From: Aliiroseovarius pelagivivens
Lineage (GTDB): Bacteria > Pseudomonadota > Alphaproteobacteria > Rhodobacterales > Rhodobacteraceae
Direction: 5' to 3'
Assembly: GCF_900302485.1 (NCBI RefSeq)
Contig: NZ_OMOI01000001.1
Location: 434,001-498,000 of the forward strand
Length of the DNA: 64,000 bases
Both the position numbers and the translations under genes were made by a program. Shown piece after piece: positions 45,246-53,841 of the stretch (its first letter is position 1; every line of letters starts with the position of its first letter). The notes beneath the pieces are model-generated. The model ran no database searches, was not told the DNA's origin, and was given only the letters and a program-made list of their open reading frames with translations.

Positions 45246-45837
45246 CCTTCATCGCAAATCCTTCGCTGGTCACACCGTTCTGGAGGATGTTCATCTGGAG
45301 ATCAAAGCAGGTGATCGGATCGCTGTGTTTGGTCCATCGGGTGTCGGCAAGACCACCTTGCTTAGAATTATTGCTGGGCTCGACAAGCGGTTTGTCGGGA
45401 CGCGTGAGGCACCTGATGAAATTGCGCTCATGTTCCAGAACCCGACCTTACTTGAATGGCGCACGACCAAGGAAAATCTTCAGATCTTTCATCCCAACGC
45501 GGAAGAAACAGACATACAAGAGGCCCTGTCCCAAGTCGGTTTGCAAGACAAGGCGGATCACTTTCCGCGTCAGCTTTCTGTGGGGCAACAGCGGCGCTTG
45601 GCATTGGCGCGTTGCTTTCTGACACCAACGCCTCTGGTGCTGCTGGACGAGCCATTTGCCTCGCTTGATCAGAACCTGCGGCAAGAGATGCTGGCGCTGA
45701 CCCGCGCGTTTCTGGACAAAACCGGAAGTGCGCTGGTTCTTGTGACCCATGCTCGGGACGAGGCGGAAGCTCTTGGGGCTGAAACCTATGAGTTGCGGAA
45801 CGTCACCCAGACCGGCGCAGAGGTTGCCGCGCTGTGA
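45232..45837 (+). CDS. ABC transporter ATP-binding protein (NitT/TauT type)
   Basis: 201 residues, short for this family (usually about 250): the C-terminal regulatory tail is missing. Walker A is GPSGVGKTT, the signature LSVGQQRRLALAR (VGQ instead of GGQ), Walker B LVLLDEPFAS, and the switch His in LVTHARDE. GGAGG lies about 10 bases before ATG 45232; GTG 45226 is an alternative. It overlaps the NosR-like gene by four bases (GTGA). Confidence 0.9.
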   Translation: MLKLDLHRKSFAGHTVLEDVHLEIKAGDRIAVFGPSGVGKTTLLRIIAGLDKRFVGTREAPDEIALMFQNPTLLEWRTTKENLQIFHPNAEETDIQEALSQVGLQDKADHFPRQLSVGQQRRLALARCFLTPTPLVLLDEPFASLDQNLRQEMLALTRAFLDKTGSALVLVTHARDEAEALGAETYELRNVTQTGAEVAAL

Positions 45838-47915
45838 CCACGTTCGGCATCATCCACGGCCTGCTCCGCGCCACCTTAGCAGTGGTTTTTCTGGCAATAG
45901 GTGTTCAATGGGCGGCGGCTGATCTGGTCGACGATGCCGAGCTTCGGGATGCTGTGATCGCGCCCTATAGCTTGGGCGAACCAACAGACATCGACGGCGT
46001 GTGGGAGCTGCTAAACGGCAGCGGCGCGCGCGGAGGTTATGTCATTCAATCCGAAGCCATATCGCCTCTTCCCGGCTTCTCGGGGGCGGCGATCAATATC
46101 ATGGTGCTGTTGGACATGGATGGCGGCTTCATCGACGTGAAACTGCTTAATCAAAGCGAACCAATTTTTGTGTCCGGTCTGGGCGAAGCACCATTTCGGC
46201 AATTCCTTGAACAATACCGCGGCCTGTCCATCAACACCCCAATCACCATTGGCACCAACTATGGGTCTGGCGGTGGTGGATCACTGGTCTATCTGGATGG
46301 CGTCACCAAAGCGACGGCGTCGGTGAGGATCGCACATGAAAGCATCATGGCCGCCGCGCGCGAGGTTGCACGCGAGAAGCTGAAAGGTATCGCGCGTCCA
46401 CAAGAGAAAGTGGTGGCGAAACCGGACCAAGGCCTTTCATTCACGTGGCAGGAGCTGGTGGATCAGGGGCTGGCGCGGCATGTGTTGGCCACGCATGGCG
46501 AAGTGCGGTCCGAGTTTGCTGGCACGATCTGGCAAAGCGATGATCCCTATCCTGATGCGGAAGACAGCGACCCCTTCATTGATCTGTGGATTGTGGATGT
46601 TACTGCGCCTTCGGTCGCGCGCGCGGTCATGGGGGACCGCATGCTGCGCGATTGGCAACGGTTGGGGAAAATCTCACCCGATGATCAAACTTTGCTGCTG
46701 ATCGAAGCAGGGGATCACGGCTTGGTACCAGATGACTTTGTCAGGAACACCGCGCCGTCCTGGATCGAAGCGACCCAAGACGCGTTCCCGGTGTCAGTTA
46801 TGGATGCAGATCTTCTGATCGACCTGAAATCAGACCTCCCAGATGGGAAGGCCATGGTGCTGCGGTTAGATCGCCGCTTGGGGTTCAACCCGGTAAGGGA
46901 TTGGCAGCTATCCTTGCTGGCCATTCGCCAACACGGGATGCTTCAGCCGGAGCTAGGACAGGCGCGTTTCAGTTGGACCGTCCGGGCTGACGACCGGTTC
47001 TTTGAGGTGCTGACGCCGCCCAAACCACTATCTCCTTTCGAAAGCTCAGTATTGAACCGCCGCGCGGACCTGTTGTCGCTTGGGGCTTTCCTTGCGCTGA
47101 TTTTCACGATCATGGTGTTCAATCGTCGTTTCGTGCAACGCGCTGACTACCAGCTGATCCGCTATGGCGCGCTGGGCGTCACACTGGGATTTGTCGGCTG
47201 GTGGGGCCAGGGGCAACTTTCGATCCTGACACCGATTGCGACCCTGTCTGCGGCCCTTGCCGGAAAGTCCCTAAGCTTCCTGCTTTACGATCCGTTTTCA
47301 CTGATGATCTGGATAGCCGCGATCATCGGGTTCTTCATCTGGGGCCGCGCGCTTTTTTGTGGCTGGCTGTGCCCCTTCGGTGCGATGCAGGAAATCATCG
47401 GGGCCATCGCCAAACGTCTAGGGGTGCGGCAATTGACGGTCTCGGGCATCTGGGACCGACGTTTGAAGCTCCTGAAATACGTTGTGCTGGCTGGTCTGGT
47501 CGTGACGTTGTTCTATCGCCCAGAACACGTCGAAACCGCCGCCGAGGTCGAACCCTTCAAGACGGCCATCTCAGTCTTCTTCCAGCGCGAGTGGTACTAC
47601 GTGTTCTATGCCGTGATCTGCCTGCTTGCGTCGGCGATCGTGTTCAAAGCCTATTGCCGTTACCTCTGCCCCCTTGGTGCGCTTATGGCAATCGGCGGCT
47701 GGTTGCGTCTGACCCCTTGGATCGCGCGCCGGGCGGAATGTGGATCACCCTGCCAACTGTGCAAGGTCAAATGCGAATACAAGGCCATCAAACCGTCGGG
47801 CAAGATCGACTATTCCGAATGCTTTGGCTGCCTTGATTGCGTCGACATCTATGAAGACCGCAACAAGTGCGTGCCCCTGATTGTGACCGACAAGAAACGG
47901 GCGCGGGCGTCATGA
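45834..47915 (+). CDS. NosR/NirI-like FMN- and 4Fe-4S-containing membrane protein
   Basis: 693 residues. The signal peptide is followed by a periplasmic FMN-binding domain (about 70-170) with DGVTKATAS, where Thr161 is the likely covalent FMN site. Several membrane helices follow from about 415 on, with two CxxxCP motifs (CGWLCPFG and CRYLCPLG). The C-terminal cytoplasmic 4Fe-4S region has CGSPCQLCKVKC and CFGCLDC clusters. NosR/NirI proteins move electrons from quinol to periplasmic partners. No nosZ or nir genes are present, so its partner here is unknown. The GTG start overlaps the ATPase stop; ApbE follows, overlapping by four bases. Confidence 0.9.
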   Translation: MTTFGIIHGLLRATLAVVFLAIGVQWAAADLVDDAELRDAVIAPYSLGEPTDIDGVWELLNGSGARGGYVIQSEAISPLPGFSGAAINIMVLLDMDGGFIDVKLLNQSEPIFVSGLGEAPFRQFLEQYRGLSINTPITIGTNYGSGGGGSLVYLDGVTKATASVRIAHESIMAAAREVAREKLKGIARPQEKVVAKPDQGLSFTWQELVDQGLARHVLATHGEVRSEFAGTIWQSDDPYPDAEDSDPFIDLWIVDVTAPSVARAVMGDRMLRDWQRLGKISPDDQTLLLIEAGDHGLVPDDFVRNTAPSWIEATQDAFPVSVMDADLLIDLKSDLPDGKAMVLRLDRRLGFNPVRDWQLSLLAIRQHGMLQPELGQARFSWTVRADDRFFEVLTPPKPLSPFESSVLNRRADLLSLGAFLALIFTIMVFNRRFVQRADYQLIRYGALGVTLGFVGWWGQGQLSILTPIATLSAALAGKSLSFLLYDPFSLMIWIAAIIGFFIWGRALFCGWLCPFGAMQEIIGAIAKRLGVRQLTVSGIWDRRLKLLKYVVLAGLVVTLFYRPEHVETAAEVEPFKTAISVFFQREWYYVFYAVICLLASAIVFKAYCRYLCPLGALMAIGGWLRLTPWIARRAECGSPCQLCKVKCEYKAIKPSGKIDYSECFGCLDCVDIYEDRNKCVPLIVTDKKRARAS

Positions 47916-48796
47916 TGCACCGAAGAAATGTTATCAAACTTGGAGCCGCAGCGCTGGGGGCATTGGCCCTGACGCGGTACACTCCAAGCCGACGCGAATG
48001 GCGTGGGCGTGGCTTTGGTGCAGATCTGTCGGTGGTGTTTCACGATCATGACGAAGGGTACAAAAGAACCTTCGCCGCCATAGAAAAAGAAGCTGAGCGA
48101 CTTGAACACATGTTCAGCCTTTTCCGCCCAAACTCGGCGATCTCGCGATTAAATCGGGACGGAGTCCTGCACAGCCCACCCGAAGATCTGGTTGCGTTGC
48201 TGCAGGTATCCAAAGTGGCCTGGACAGAGACCGGCGGGGTGTTCGACCCAACCGTTCAATCGGTCTGGAAAGGCAGGCACGCGCGGCCAAGCTCTATCGC
48301 CGGTTTCGATACGATCGACGTTGGGCACGACCTTATCCGGTTCGAAAAACCGGGCACTGCCCTGACGCTCAATGGCATCGCGCAGGGATATGCGAGCGAT
48401 CAATTGTCTCGTCTCTTGCAGCACCGGGGACATGCGGCACATCTGGTCAACCTCGGAGAGTTCGCAGCTGGCGACGGTGATTGGCGATTGGGCATCGAGA
48501 ATGGTGATGCGCACCGTTTGACACATACGGATCTCAGCAATCTGGGGCTTGCAACCAGCGCGCCGGACGCGATGAGACGCGCCAATGGACAGGCCCATAT
48601 CGTGCATCCTTTCGGAAAGACACCGGTTTGGAAAACCGTCACGGTACAGGCCAAGAACTCGGCGCTTGCAGATGCGTATTCAACGGCCTTCACACTAATC
48701 CCTCGCCCGAAGATCGAAGCAATGGATCTGGGTGCGATGGGCATTGCGACGGTCTGGCTGGAAAGCCCAAGCGGAGCGGTGATCCGGCTGGGCTAG
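47912..48796 (+). CDS. apbE: FMN transferase ApbE
   Basis: 294 residues, Tat-like N-terminus (MHRRNVIKLGAAALGALAL). ApbE motifs include FSLFRPNSAISRLN, TGGVFDPTVQSVW, LTLNGIAQGYASDQL and LVNLGEFAAGDGDW with the Mg-binding region near the end (KNSALADAYSTAF). It attaches FMN covalently to Thr of periplasmic flavoproteins, and the NosR-like gene just before it is the obvious substrate. ATG 47912 overlaps the upstream stop. It converges tail to tail with the XoxJ-like gene (3-bp gap). Confidence 0.92.
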   Translation: MMHRRNVIKLGAAALGALALTRYTPSRREWRGRGFGADLSVVFHDHDEGYKRTFAAIEKEAERLEHMFSLFRPNSAISRLNRDGVLHSPPEDLVALLQVSKVAWTETGGVFDPTVQSVWKGRHARPSSIAGFDTIDVGHDLIRFEKPGTALTLNGIAQGYASDQLSRLLQHRGHAAHLVNLGEFAAGDGDWRLGIENGDAHRLTHTDLSNLGLATSAPDAMRRANGQAHIVHPFGKTPVWKTVTVQAKNSALADAYSTAFTLIPRPKIEAMDLGAMGIATVWLESPSGAVIRLG

Positions 48797-48799
48797 CGC

Positions 48800-49720
48800 C
48801 TAGTAATCCGGGGCCGCGTGGCTAACGCCGTACTTCTCGAAAATCGCGGTGATCCGTCCGTCCGCAAGCGCATCTGCAATCGCGTAATCAGCAGCATAGG
48901 ACAGCTCTCGGAAATTGTGACGCACGGCAACCCCAAGCGTCCATGTGTCGAGCGCGAAGTTCACAAGCGGCGGCGTGGCCACCGCAATGTCATCGCTTTG
49001 GTCCAGATGTTCCAAGATACTTTTCACACCCATGACGGCGTCAACTTCGCCGGTTCCCATGGCTGCGAAGGCATCCTCGTGTTCGGGATAGTGGCGAATG
49101 TTCGAAAGCAACATCCCGCCGTTGAAGTTCGACAGGTAGAAATCCGAGATCGTGTGGTTTTCGACGCCCACTTTGTGGAAGCGATAATAGGGCGTTGTCG
49201 GAGGATCATCGGGGAACACATCGATGCGATAGGCCGTCGCCAGCGTCTCGTTGAAATACTGACCGTTGAGCACAACCAATTCGTTGCGACACTGCAAATC
49301 CTTGCTGTAGGGCACGTGCATCATGATGTTTGACACCTGCCCGCCGATCAATGGACCCTTCCAGATCTGATTGCGCAGGTCTGCATCTACGTTCTCGTCA
49401 GCCGCGATGAAGTTGAAACGCGCCTCGACACCGATATCCTCGGCGATGATGCGCGCAATCTCGATATCAATGCCTTTGGGTTTGCCGGCGGCCTCCCAGG
49501 AAAACGGCGCAAAATCTTCGTAGACAGCGAAAGTCAGATAGCCGCGCTCGAGGATCGTGTCGAAATCCTGTCCGACGTCGATCCGTGTGTCCGACCGTTT
49601 CGGGATCACATCCCCATACCCTTTGGCCAAATCTTCACATCTTGCCAAGGCGTGCTGAGCGGTGCCGGCCAGAAGGCCGAGCACCAATGCGATATGGATG
49701 CCAAAACGCAAAACGGTCAA
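48800..49720 (-). CDS. XoxJ/MxaJ-like quinoprotein-associated periplasmic binding protein
   Basis: 306 residues, signal peptide (cleavage near QHALA) and a family-3 solute-binding fold (FAVYEDFAPFSWEAAGKPKG, IARIIAEDIGVEARF, MGTGEVDAVMGVKS, C-terminal TLGVAVRHNF). In PQQ alcohol dehydrogenase clusters such proteins (XoxJ, MxaJ) are thought to help fold or activate the enzyme with its metal, not to import solutes. It overlaps the PedF-type cytochrome by four bases, so the two are translationally coupled. Confidence 0.88.
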   Translation of the reverse strand: MTVLRFGIHIALVLGLLAGTAQHALARCEDLAKGYGDVIPKRSDTRIDVGQDFDTILERGYLTFAVYEDFAPFSWEAAGKPKGIDIEIARIIAEDIGVEARFNFIAADENVDADLRNQIWKGPLIGGQVSNIMMHVPYSKDLQCRNELVVLNGQYFNETLATAYRIDVFPDDPPTTPYYRFHKVGVENHTISDFYLSNFNGGMLLSNIRHYPEHEDAFAAMGTGEVDAVMGVKSILEHLDQSDDIAVATPPLVNFALDTWTLGVAVRHNFRELSYAADYAIADALADGRITAIFEKYGVSHAAPDY

Positions 49721-50427
49721 TGTGCCGCTGACAGGCCGATGGTCAGAAGCTCGGCAGCTTTTGCGAAGCTGGCGGCGCTGCCATCAAGCGCAATTGCTGC
49801 GCGGGATACTGCAGATTCAGCGACCGGCGCGTCGGAGCCGGTTTCCGCAGAGGCGTTGATGTCGGACAGTTCAGTCCGAAGTGCGGCCACTTCATCGCCA
49901 AGGGACGCTACATCAATACCACCCTCGACCTCGCTTGCGCGGTCTTTCAAAAGATCGCGAATTGCAGACAGGCGTGTCTGATAGTCGTCAAAAGCACCGT
50001 CATCAGGGCGAGTTTCAACGTAGGTACGGATGGCCCATGCGGCCTCCTGACCCAGAAGATCTCCGAAGGCGGGCATCTTGGTGATCCCGTTCTGGGTCAT
50101 GCCATAGCGGAAACGCTCGAGATACCATTCGTCACCATCCCAGTCCGCGCTGAGATAGCGCAGGTCCGGGGCAAGCCCGCCGGAAACGACTTCCAAACCA
50201 TGACAACGTGCGCAGTTCTGGTTGTAGCCCGATGCGCCGATATCAATAGCGGCTTGCCAGTCCTCGCTCGCTGGGTCGCGCCACGGGTTTTCTTCAAGCC
50301 ATTCCTCACCAAGATCGGGAAGGCCAGCCGTGTCCACCGCCTGCGGGGCAACGTCACCATGGGCAAAGGCTGCGGCAGCGGCCAACACGAACGGCGGCAC
50401 AAGCAACTTCTTCGAGAGTTTCATCAC
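49717..50427 (-). CDS. pedF: PedF-type cytochrome c550
   Basis: 236 residues. Signal peptide (MMKLSKKLLVPPFVLAAAAAFA), a haem site CARCH near residue 75 and Met ligand around KMPAFGD, matching the cytochrome that takes electrons from PQQ ethanol dehydrogenases (PedF/ExaB). The C-terminal ~80 residues (from about DDYQTRLSAIRDLLKD) form a coiled-coil-like extension not needed for a haem fold. It lies upstream of, and overlaps, the XoxJ-like gene and diverges from the SBP gene at 50543. Confidence 0.9.
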   Translation of the reverse strand: MMKLSKKLLVPPFVLAAAAAFAHGDVAPQAVDTAGLPDLGEEWLEENPWRDPASEDWQAAIDIGASGYNQNCARCHGLEVVSGGLAPDLRYLSADWDGDEWYLERFRYGMTQNGITKMPAFGDLLGQEAAWAIRTYVETRPDDGAFDDYQTRLSAIRDLLKDRASEVEGGIDVASLGDEVAALRTELSDINASAETGSDAPVAESAVSRAAIALDGSAASFAKAAELLTIGLSAAH

Positions 50428-50542
50428 GTCTCCTCCAAACTTTTGAAGCTTTGTAATTGGGTTGCTGCGACGGCTCTATTCGACCTTGGTCCAACTTCTC
50501 GAAAACCGCTGCGTCAGACAGAATGCCTCTTGGGAGGTCTTG

Positions 50543-51718
50543 ATGAATAGCATCATGAAATTGTGCCTGTGCGCGCTGGCGATCTGCGTGCTTTCGACCG
50601 GTGCCCGGGCGACTGAGGCCTTGCGGGACATTTCGGTTCTGTATCTGAGGATTGCGACCCCGGAACGACCGGTCTTGTCAAATCTAGACCCGATCCCCAA
50701 TGACCTCGGTCTTGCTGGGGCAAAGCTTGCTGTCGCTGACAACAACACGACAGGTGGTTTCATGGGGTATAAGTTTTCCATGGACATCGTCGATTTGGAG
50801 GAAGGCGATATTGTCGGTGCGCGTGATGTGCTGCAGTCAAGCAAAGCCCCGTTTGTGATATTGGATATGAGCGCCAAGGAAATGCTTGATCTGGCCGACG
50901 GGACTGGGCCGCGTCTTTTCTTCAACGTGCGGTCTTATGATGACAACCTTCGCAATACGGACTGCCGCGCAAACTTGCTTCACACTCTACCTAGCTATGC
51001 GATGCGCGCGGATGCATTCATGCAGTTTGTGTTGAAGAAACGCTGGGACAAACTGGCGCTTGTCACAGGGCACTCTGAAGAAGACATCAAGTTTGCCGAC
51101 GCGCTGCGCAACTCATCCCGCAAGTTCGGTATGAGTTTTTTGAACGAAGAGCCGTGGGTCTTGGATGGGGATCTGCGCAGACAAGCAGGGGCAGAAGTGC
51201 CTTTGCTGACGCAGAAGCTAGGCGATCACGATGTGCTGTTCGTGGCGGATGAGCACAATGATTTCGCACGGTATCTTGCCTATAACACTTGGCTACCTCG
51301 GCCCATTCTTGGCGGTGACGGTCTGCGCACGACCGGCTGGTCACGTGTGAATGAACAATGGGGCGCGGCACAGCTGCAAAGCCGGTTTCAGGACCTCGCA
51401 GGACGCGACATGCAAGATGTTGACTATGCCGCATGGGCCGCGTTGCGCGCCGTGGACGAAGCGCAGCTTAGAACGAACTTCGCGGATATTGATGGCATTA
51501 GGTCCTATTTGCTCGATGGAATCGAACTGGCCGGGTTCAAAGGGCGCCCGCTGTCGTTTCGCGACTGGAACGGTCAGATGCGCCAACCTGTGGGGCTGAC
51601 ACATGCCTCGGCTCTTGTTGCGATGGCACCTCTTGAGGGGTTTTTGCACGCCAGAAATGAGTTGGACAGTCTGGGTGCTGACGCGCCTAACAGCCAATGC
51701 ACCGCCTTTGGAGAATAG
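50543..51718 (+). CDS. PQQ-alcohol-system ABC-associated substrate-binding protein
   Basis: 391 residues. Signal peptide (MNSIMKLCLCALAICVLSTGARA) and a type I periplasmic binding fold (LAVADNNTTGGFMGYKFSMD, LDMSAKEMLDLADGTG, LVTGHSEEDIKFADALR). It resembles the binding protein family found only with PQQ alcohol dehydrogenases (TIGR03863-like). The ligand is unknown. ATG 50543 has GGGAGG upstream. It heads a five-gene operon with propeller, small protein, ABC ATPase and permease. Confidence 0.88.
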   Translation: MNSIMKLCLCALAICVLSTGARATEALRDISVLYLRIATPERPVLSNLDPIPNDLGLAGAKLAVADNNTTGGFMGYKFSMDIVDLEEGDIVGARDVLQSSKAPFVILDMSAKEMLDLADGTGPRLFFNVRSYDDNLRNTDCRANLLHTLPSYAMRADAFMQFVLKKRWDKLALVTGHSEEDIKFADALRNSSRKFGMSFLNEEPWVLDGDLRRQAGAEVPLLTQKLGDHDVLFVADEHNDFARYLAYNTWLPRPILGGDGLRTTGWSRVNEQWGAAQLQSRFQDLAGRDMQDVDYAAWAALRAVDEAQLRTNFADIDGIRSYLLDGIELAGFKGRPLSFRDWNGQMRQPVGLTHASALVAMAPLEGFLHARNELDSLGADAPNSQCTAFGE

Positions 51719-51722
51719 AATA

Positions 51723-52691
51723 ATGAAACTTAAGACTTGTCTGGCGGCATTGATCGCTTTCACGCCTGCCGCCGCGTTTAGTGATGAAATCTGGGTGTCG
51801 AACGAAAAAAGCGACACGGTCTCGGTGATCGATGTCGATACGTTGGAGGTCGTTAAGGAATACGAGGTCGGCGAACGTCCCCGCGGCATCCTATTTTCGA
51901 AGGACTTCAAATATCTCTACATTTGCGCGTCGGATTCTGACGCGGTTCAGGTGTTGGATGTCGAGGCTGGCAAAATCATTCATGATCTCCCGTCCGGCGA
52001 AGACCCAGAGCAATTTGCACTGCACCCAAATGGTAAGCGGCTTTATATCGCCAACGAAGACGACGCGGTGACCACCGTTGTGGACACGGAAACCCATCAC
52101 GTCATCGCACAGATCAACGTGGGGGTCGAACCTGAAGGCATGGCAGTCAGCCCGGATGGAAAGACGACGATCACGACCTCGGAAACCACAAACATGGCGC
52201 ATTGGATCGATACGGAAACCAACAGCATCTACGCCAACACTCTGGTCGATGCCCGCCCGCGCCATGCAGAATTCACCACCGATGGATCGAAGCTTTGGAT
52301 CAGCTCGGAGATCGGTGGGACTGTGGCTGTGTTCAACACGTCCGATCAAAGCCAAATCGCCAAGATCGACTTTAAAATAACGGGCGTGCATCCTGACAAG
52401 ATACAACCGGTTGGGGTCGAGCTGAACGCGGACAACAGCCGCGCCTACGTGGCGCTTGGCCCGTCTAACCACGTCGCGGTCGTTGATACGGCAACTTACG
52501 AGGTGCTCGACTACATTCTGGTGGGGCGCCGTGTGTGGCATATGGCGTTTTCGCCCGATGGCACCAAGCTGTTCACGACCAATGGTGTCTCGGGCGATGT
52601 AAGCGTCGTCGACCTTTCCACCAATAAAGCCATCAAATCCATCAAAGTGGGCCGCTTCCCGTGGGGCGCGGTTGCACGTCCAACCAGTTGA
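51723..52691 (+). CDS. YncE-like beta-propeller protein of PQQ alcohol clusters
   Basis: 322 residues with signal peptide (MKLKTCLAALIAFTPAAAFS) and about seven YVTN/YncE repeats, each with a spacing of about 42 residues (for example WVSNEKSDTVSVIDVDT, YICASDSDAVQVLDVEAG, TNGVSGDVSVVDL). It matches the beta-propeller family linked to PQQ-dependent catabolism. Its role is unknown; it may bind a cofactor or the substrate-binding protein. It starts 4 bp after the SBP gene, with GGAG upstream. Confidence 0.88.
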   Translation: MKLKTCLAALIAFTPAAAFSDEIWVSNEKSDTVSVIDVDTLEVVKEYEVGERPRGILFSKDFKYLYICASDSDAVQVLDVEAGKIIHDLPSGEDPEQFALHPNGKRLYIANEDDAVTTVVDTETHHVIAQINVGVEPEGMAVSPDGKTTITTSETTNMAHWIDTETNSIYANTLVDARPRHAEFTTDGSKLWISSEIGGTVAVFNTSDQSQIAKIDFKITGVHPDKIQPVGVELNADNSRAYVALGPSNHVAVVDTATYEVLDYILVGRRVWHMAFSPDGTKLFTTNGVSGDVSVVDLSTNKAIKSIKVGRFPWGAVARPTS

Positions 52692-52702
52692 GGAATCGAC
52701 AC

Positions 52703-53134
52703 ATGAAAAAAGCCATTCTTCTTGCCTGCATGGTTGCCGCAAACGCTGCGTTTGCAGATGACGATGATCTGGGCATGGCGGGGTTGTTATCCGGCTCTAA
52801 CAAAGTCGACTTGCCGGAAGTCATCCTGTCTGTCGGTGAACCGCTGGCTGACGCGCCGTGGAAGTTGAAATCCGGTAAATATTATGAGGTCGAGATCACG
52901 GCCGACGGCTCGGGCGAAATCGGTCTGGCCGGGAATGATTTCTTCCGCGCAATCTGGGTGGACGAAGTTGTCATCGAAGGGTTGGAAATCCGACCCTATG
53001 CATTGCATTCAATCGAGTTCGATGACGCTGGAACGATGGAAATCGGTTTCGTTGCGATCAAACCGGGCCGCTATGAGCTTCGCATTCCAGGAAGCACTGG
53101 TGAAAGCCAAAGGATCGAGATCGTGATCGAATGA
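52703..53134 (+). CDS. small secreted protein of the PQQ alcohol operon
   Basis: 143 residues with signal peptide (MKKAILLACMVAANAAFA). The mature domain has a cupredoxin-like beta pattern (KYYEVEITADGSGEIGLAG, VGFVAIKPGRYELRIPG-like), but I do not see the His/Cys/Met ligands of a copper site. The function is unknown; in location it matches the small gene often found between the propeller and the ABC ATPase. GAGGA precedes ATG 52703. It overlaps the ATPase by four bases. Confidence 0.8.
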   Translation: MKKAILLACMVAANAAFADDDDLGMAGLLSGSNKVDLPEVILSVGEPLADAPWKLKSGKYYEVEITADGSGEIGLAGNDFFRAIWVDEVVIEGLEIRPYALHSIEFDDAGTMEIGFVAIKPGRYELRIPGSTGESQRIEIVIE

Positions 53135-53841
53135 CCGACGCCGTTGTCCTGGAAGACGTGGACCTAAGCTATGGATCCCGAGCTGTTCTATCGCAGTTTT
53201 CGCTGCGATTGGATCAGGGTTCGTTCACGGCACTTCTGGGGCCGAACGGCGCCGGGAAATCGACGATTTTCAACCTAATTGCGGGCCTAATACTGCCGGA
53301 CCAAGGTGATGTGCGTGTAGTCGGGCAATCCATGTCTCAAACACGTGCAGGTTTGCGCGATGTTGGCATGGTGTTTCAGCAATCCGCATTAGATCCCGAA
53401 TTATCTGTTGTTCAGAATTTGCGCTACTTCGCTGGGTTGCACGGGATGAAGAAACCCACGGAGCGAATTGCAGAGCTTCTCGCGCAATTCGGTCTTGAGG
53501 GGCGCGAGAAAAGCTCTGTGCGCGATTTGAATGGCGGGCATCGTCGTCGATTGGAAATTGCCCGCGCGCTGCTGCCCAGACCTAAGATCCTACTGCTGGA
53601 CGAACCCACAACCGGGCTTGATCCCGCATCCAAGCAAGCCATCGTTGAAGCTGTTCATGACATGAGCGCACAGGGTGTGACAGTTCTTTGGATCACCCAT
53701 TTGCTTGATGAGCTTTGGCCCGAAGACGATGTTATTGTCTTGCAGTCCGGTATGATCGTAAGCCGCGGCGCATTTGCGGAACTTGGGGGTGCGGAAGGAC
53801 TTTCCCAGCACTATGCGAGCAACGAAAGACCGCAGCTATGA
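53131..53841 (+). CDS. ABC transporter ATPase of PQQ alcohol operon (PedA-type)
   Basis: 236 residues. Walker A GPNGAGKST, Q-loop in MVFQQSALDPE, Walker B ILLLDEPTTGLD and switch His in WITHLLDEL are intact. The signature motif is unusual: NGGHRRRLEIARALL in place of LSGGQ. With the ABC-2 permease overlapping downstream it forms an exporter-like unit known from PQQ alcohol clusters (Ped). Its cargo is unknown. The ATG lies inside the previous stop. Confidence 0.93.
   Translation: MTDAVVLEDVDLSYGSRAVLSQFSLRLDQGSFTALLGPNGAGKSTIFNLIAGLILPDQGDVRVVGQSMSQTRAGLRDVGMVFQQSALDPELSVVQNLRYFAGLHGMKKPTERIAELLAQFGLEGREKSSVRDLNGGHRRRLEIARALLPRPKILLLDEPTTGLDPASKQAIVEAVHDMSAQGVTVLWITHLLDELWPEDDVIVLQSGMIVSRGAFAELGGAEGLSQHYASNERPQL

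Noticed and set aside
45834..47915. NosR-like protein as a sign of denitrification
   Set aside because: No nosZ, nosD or nir genes are present and the genes around it belong to a transport and alcohol-oxidation block, so denitrification is not supported here.
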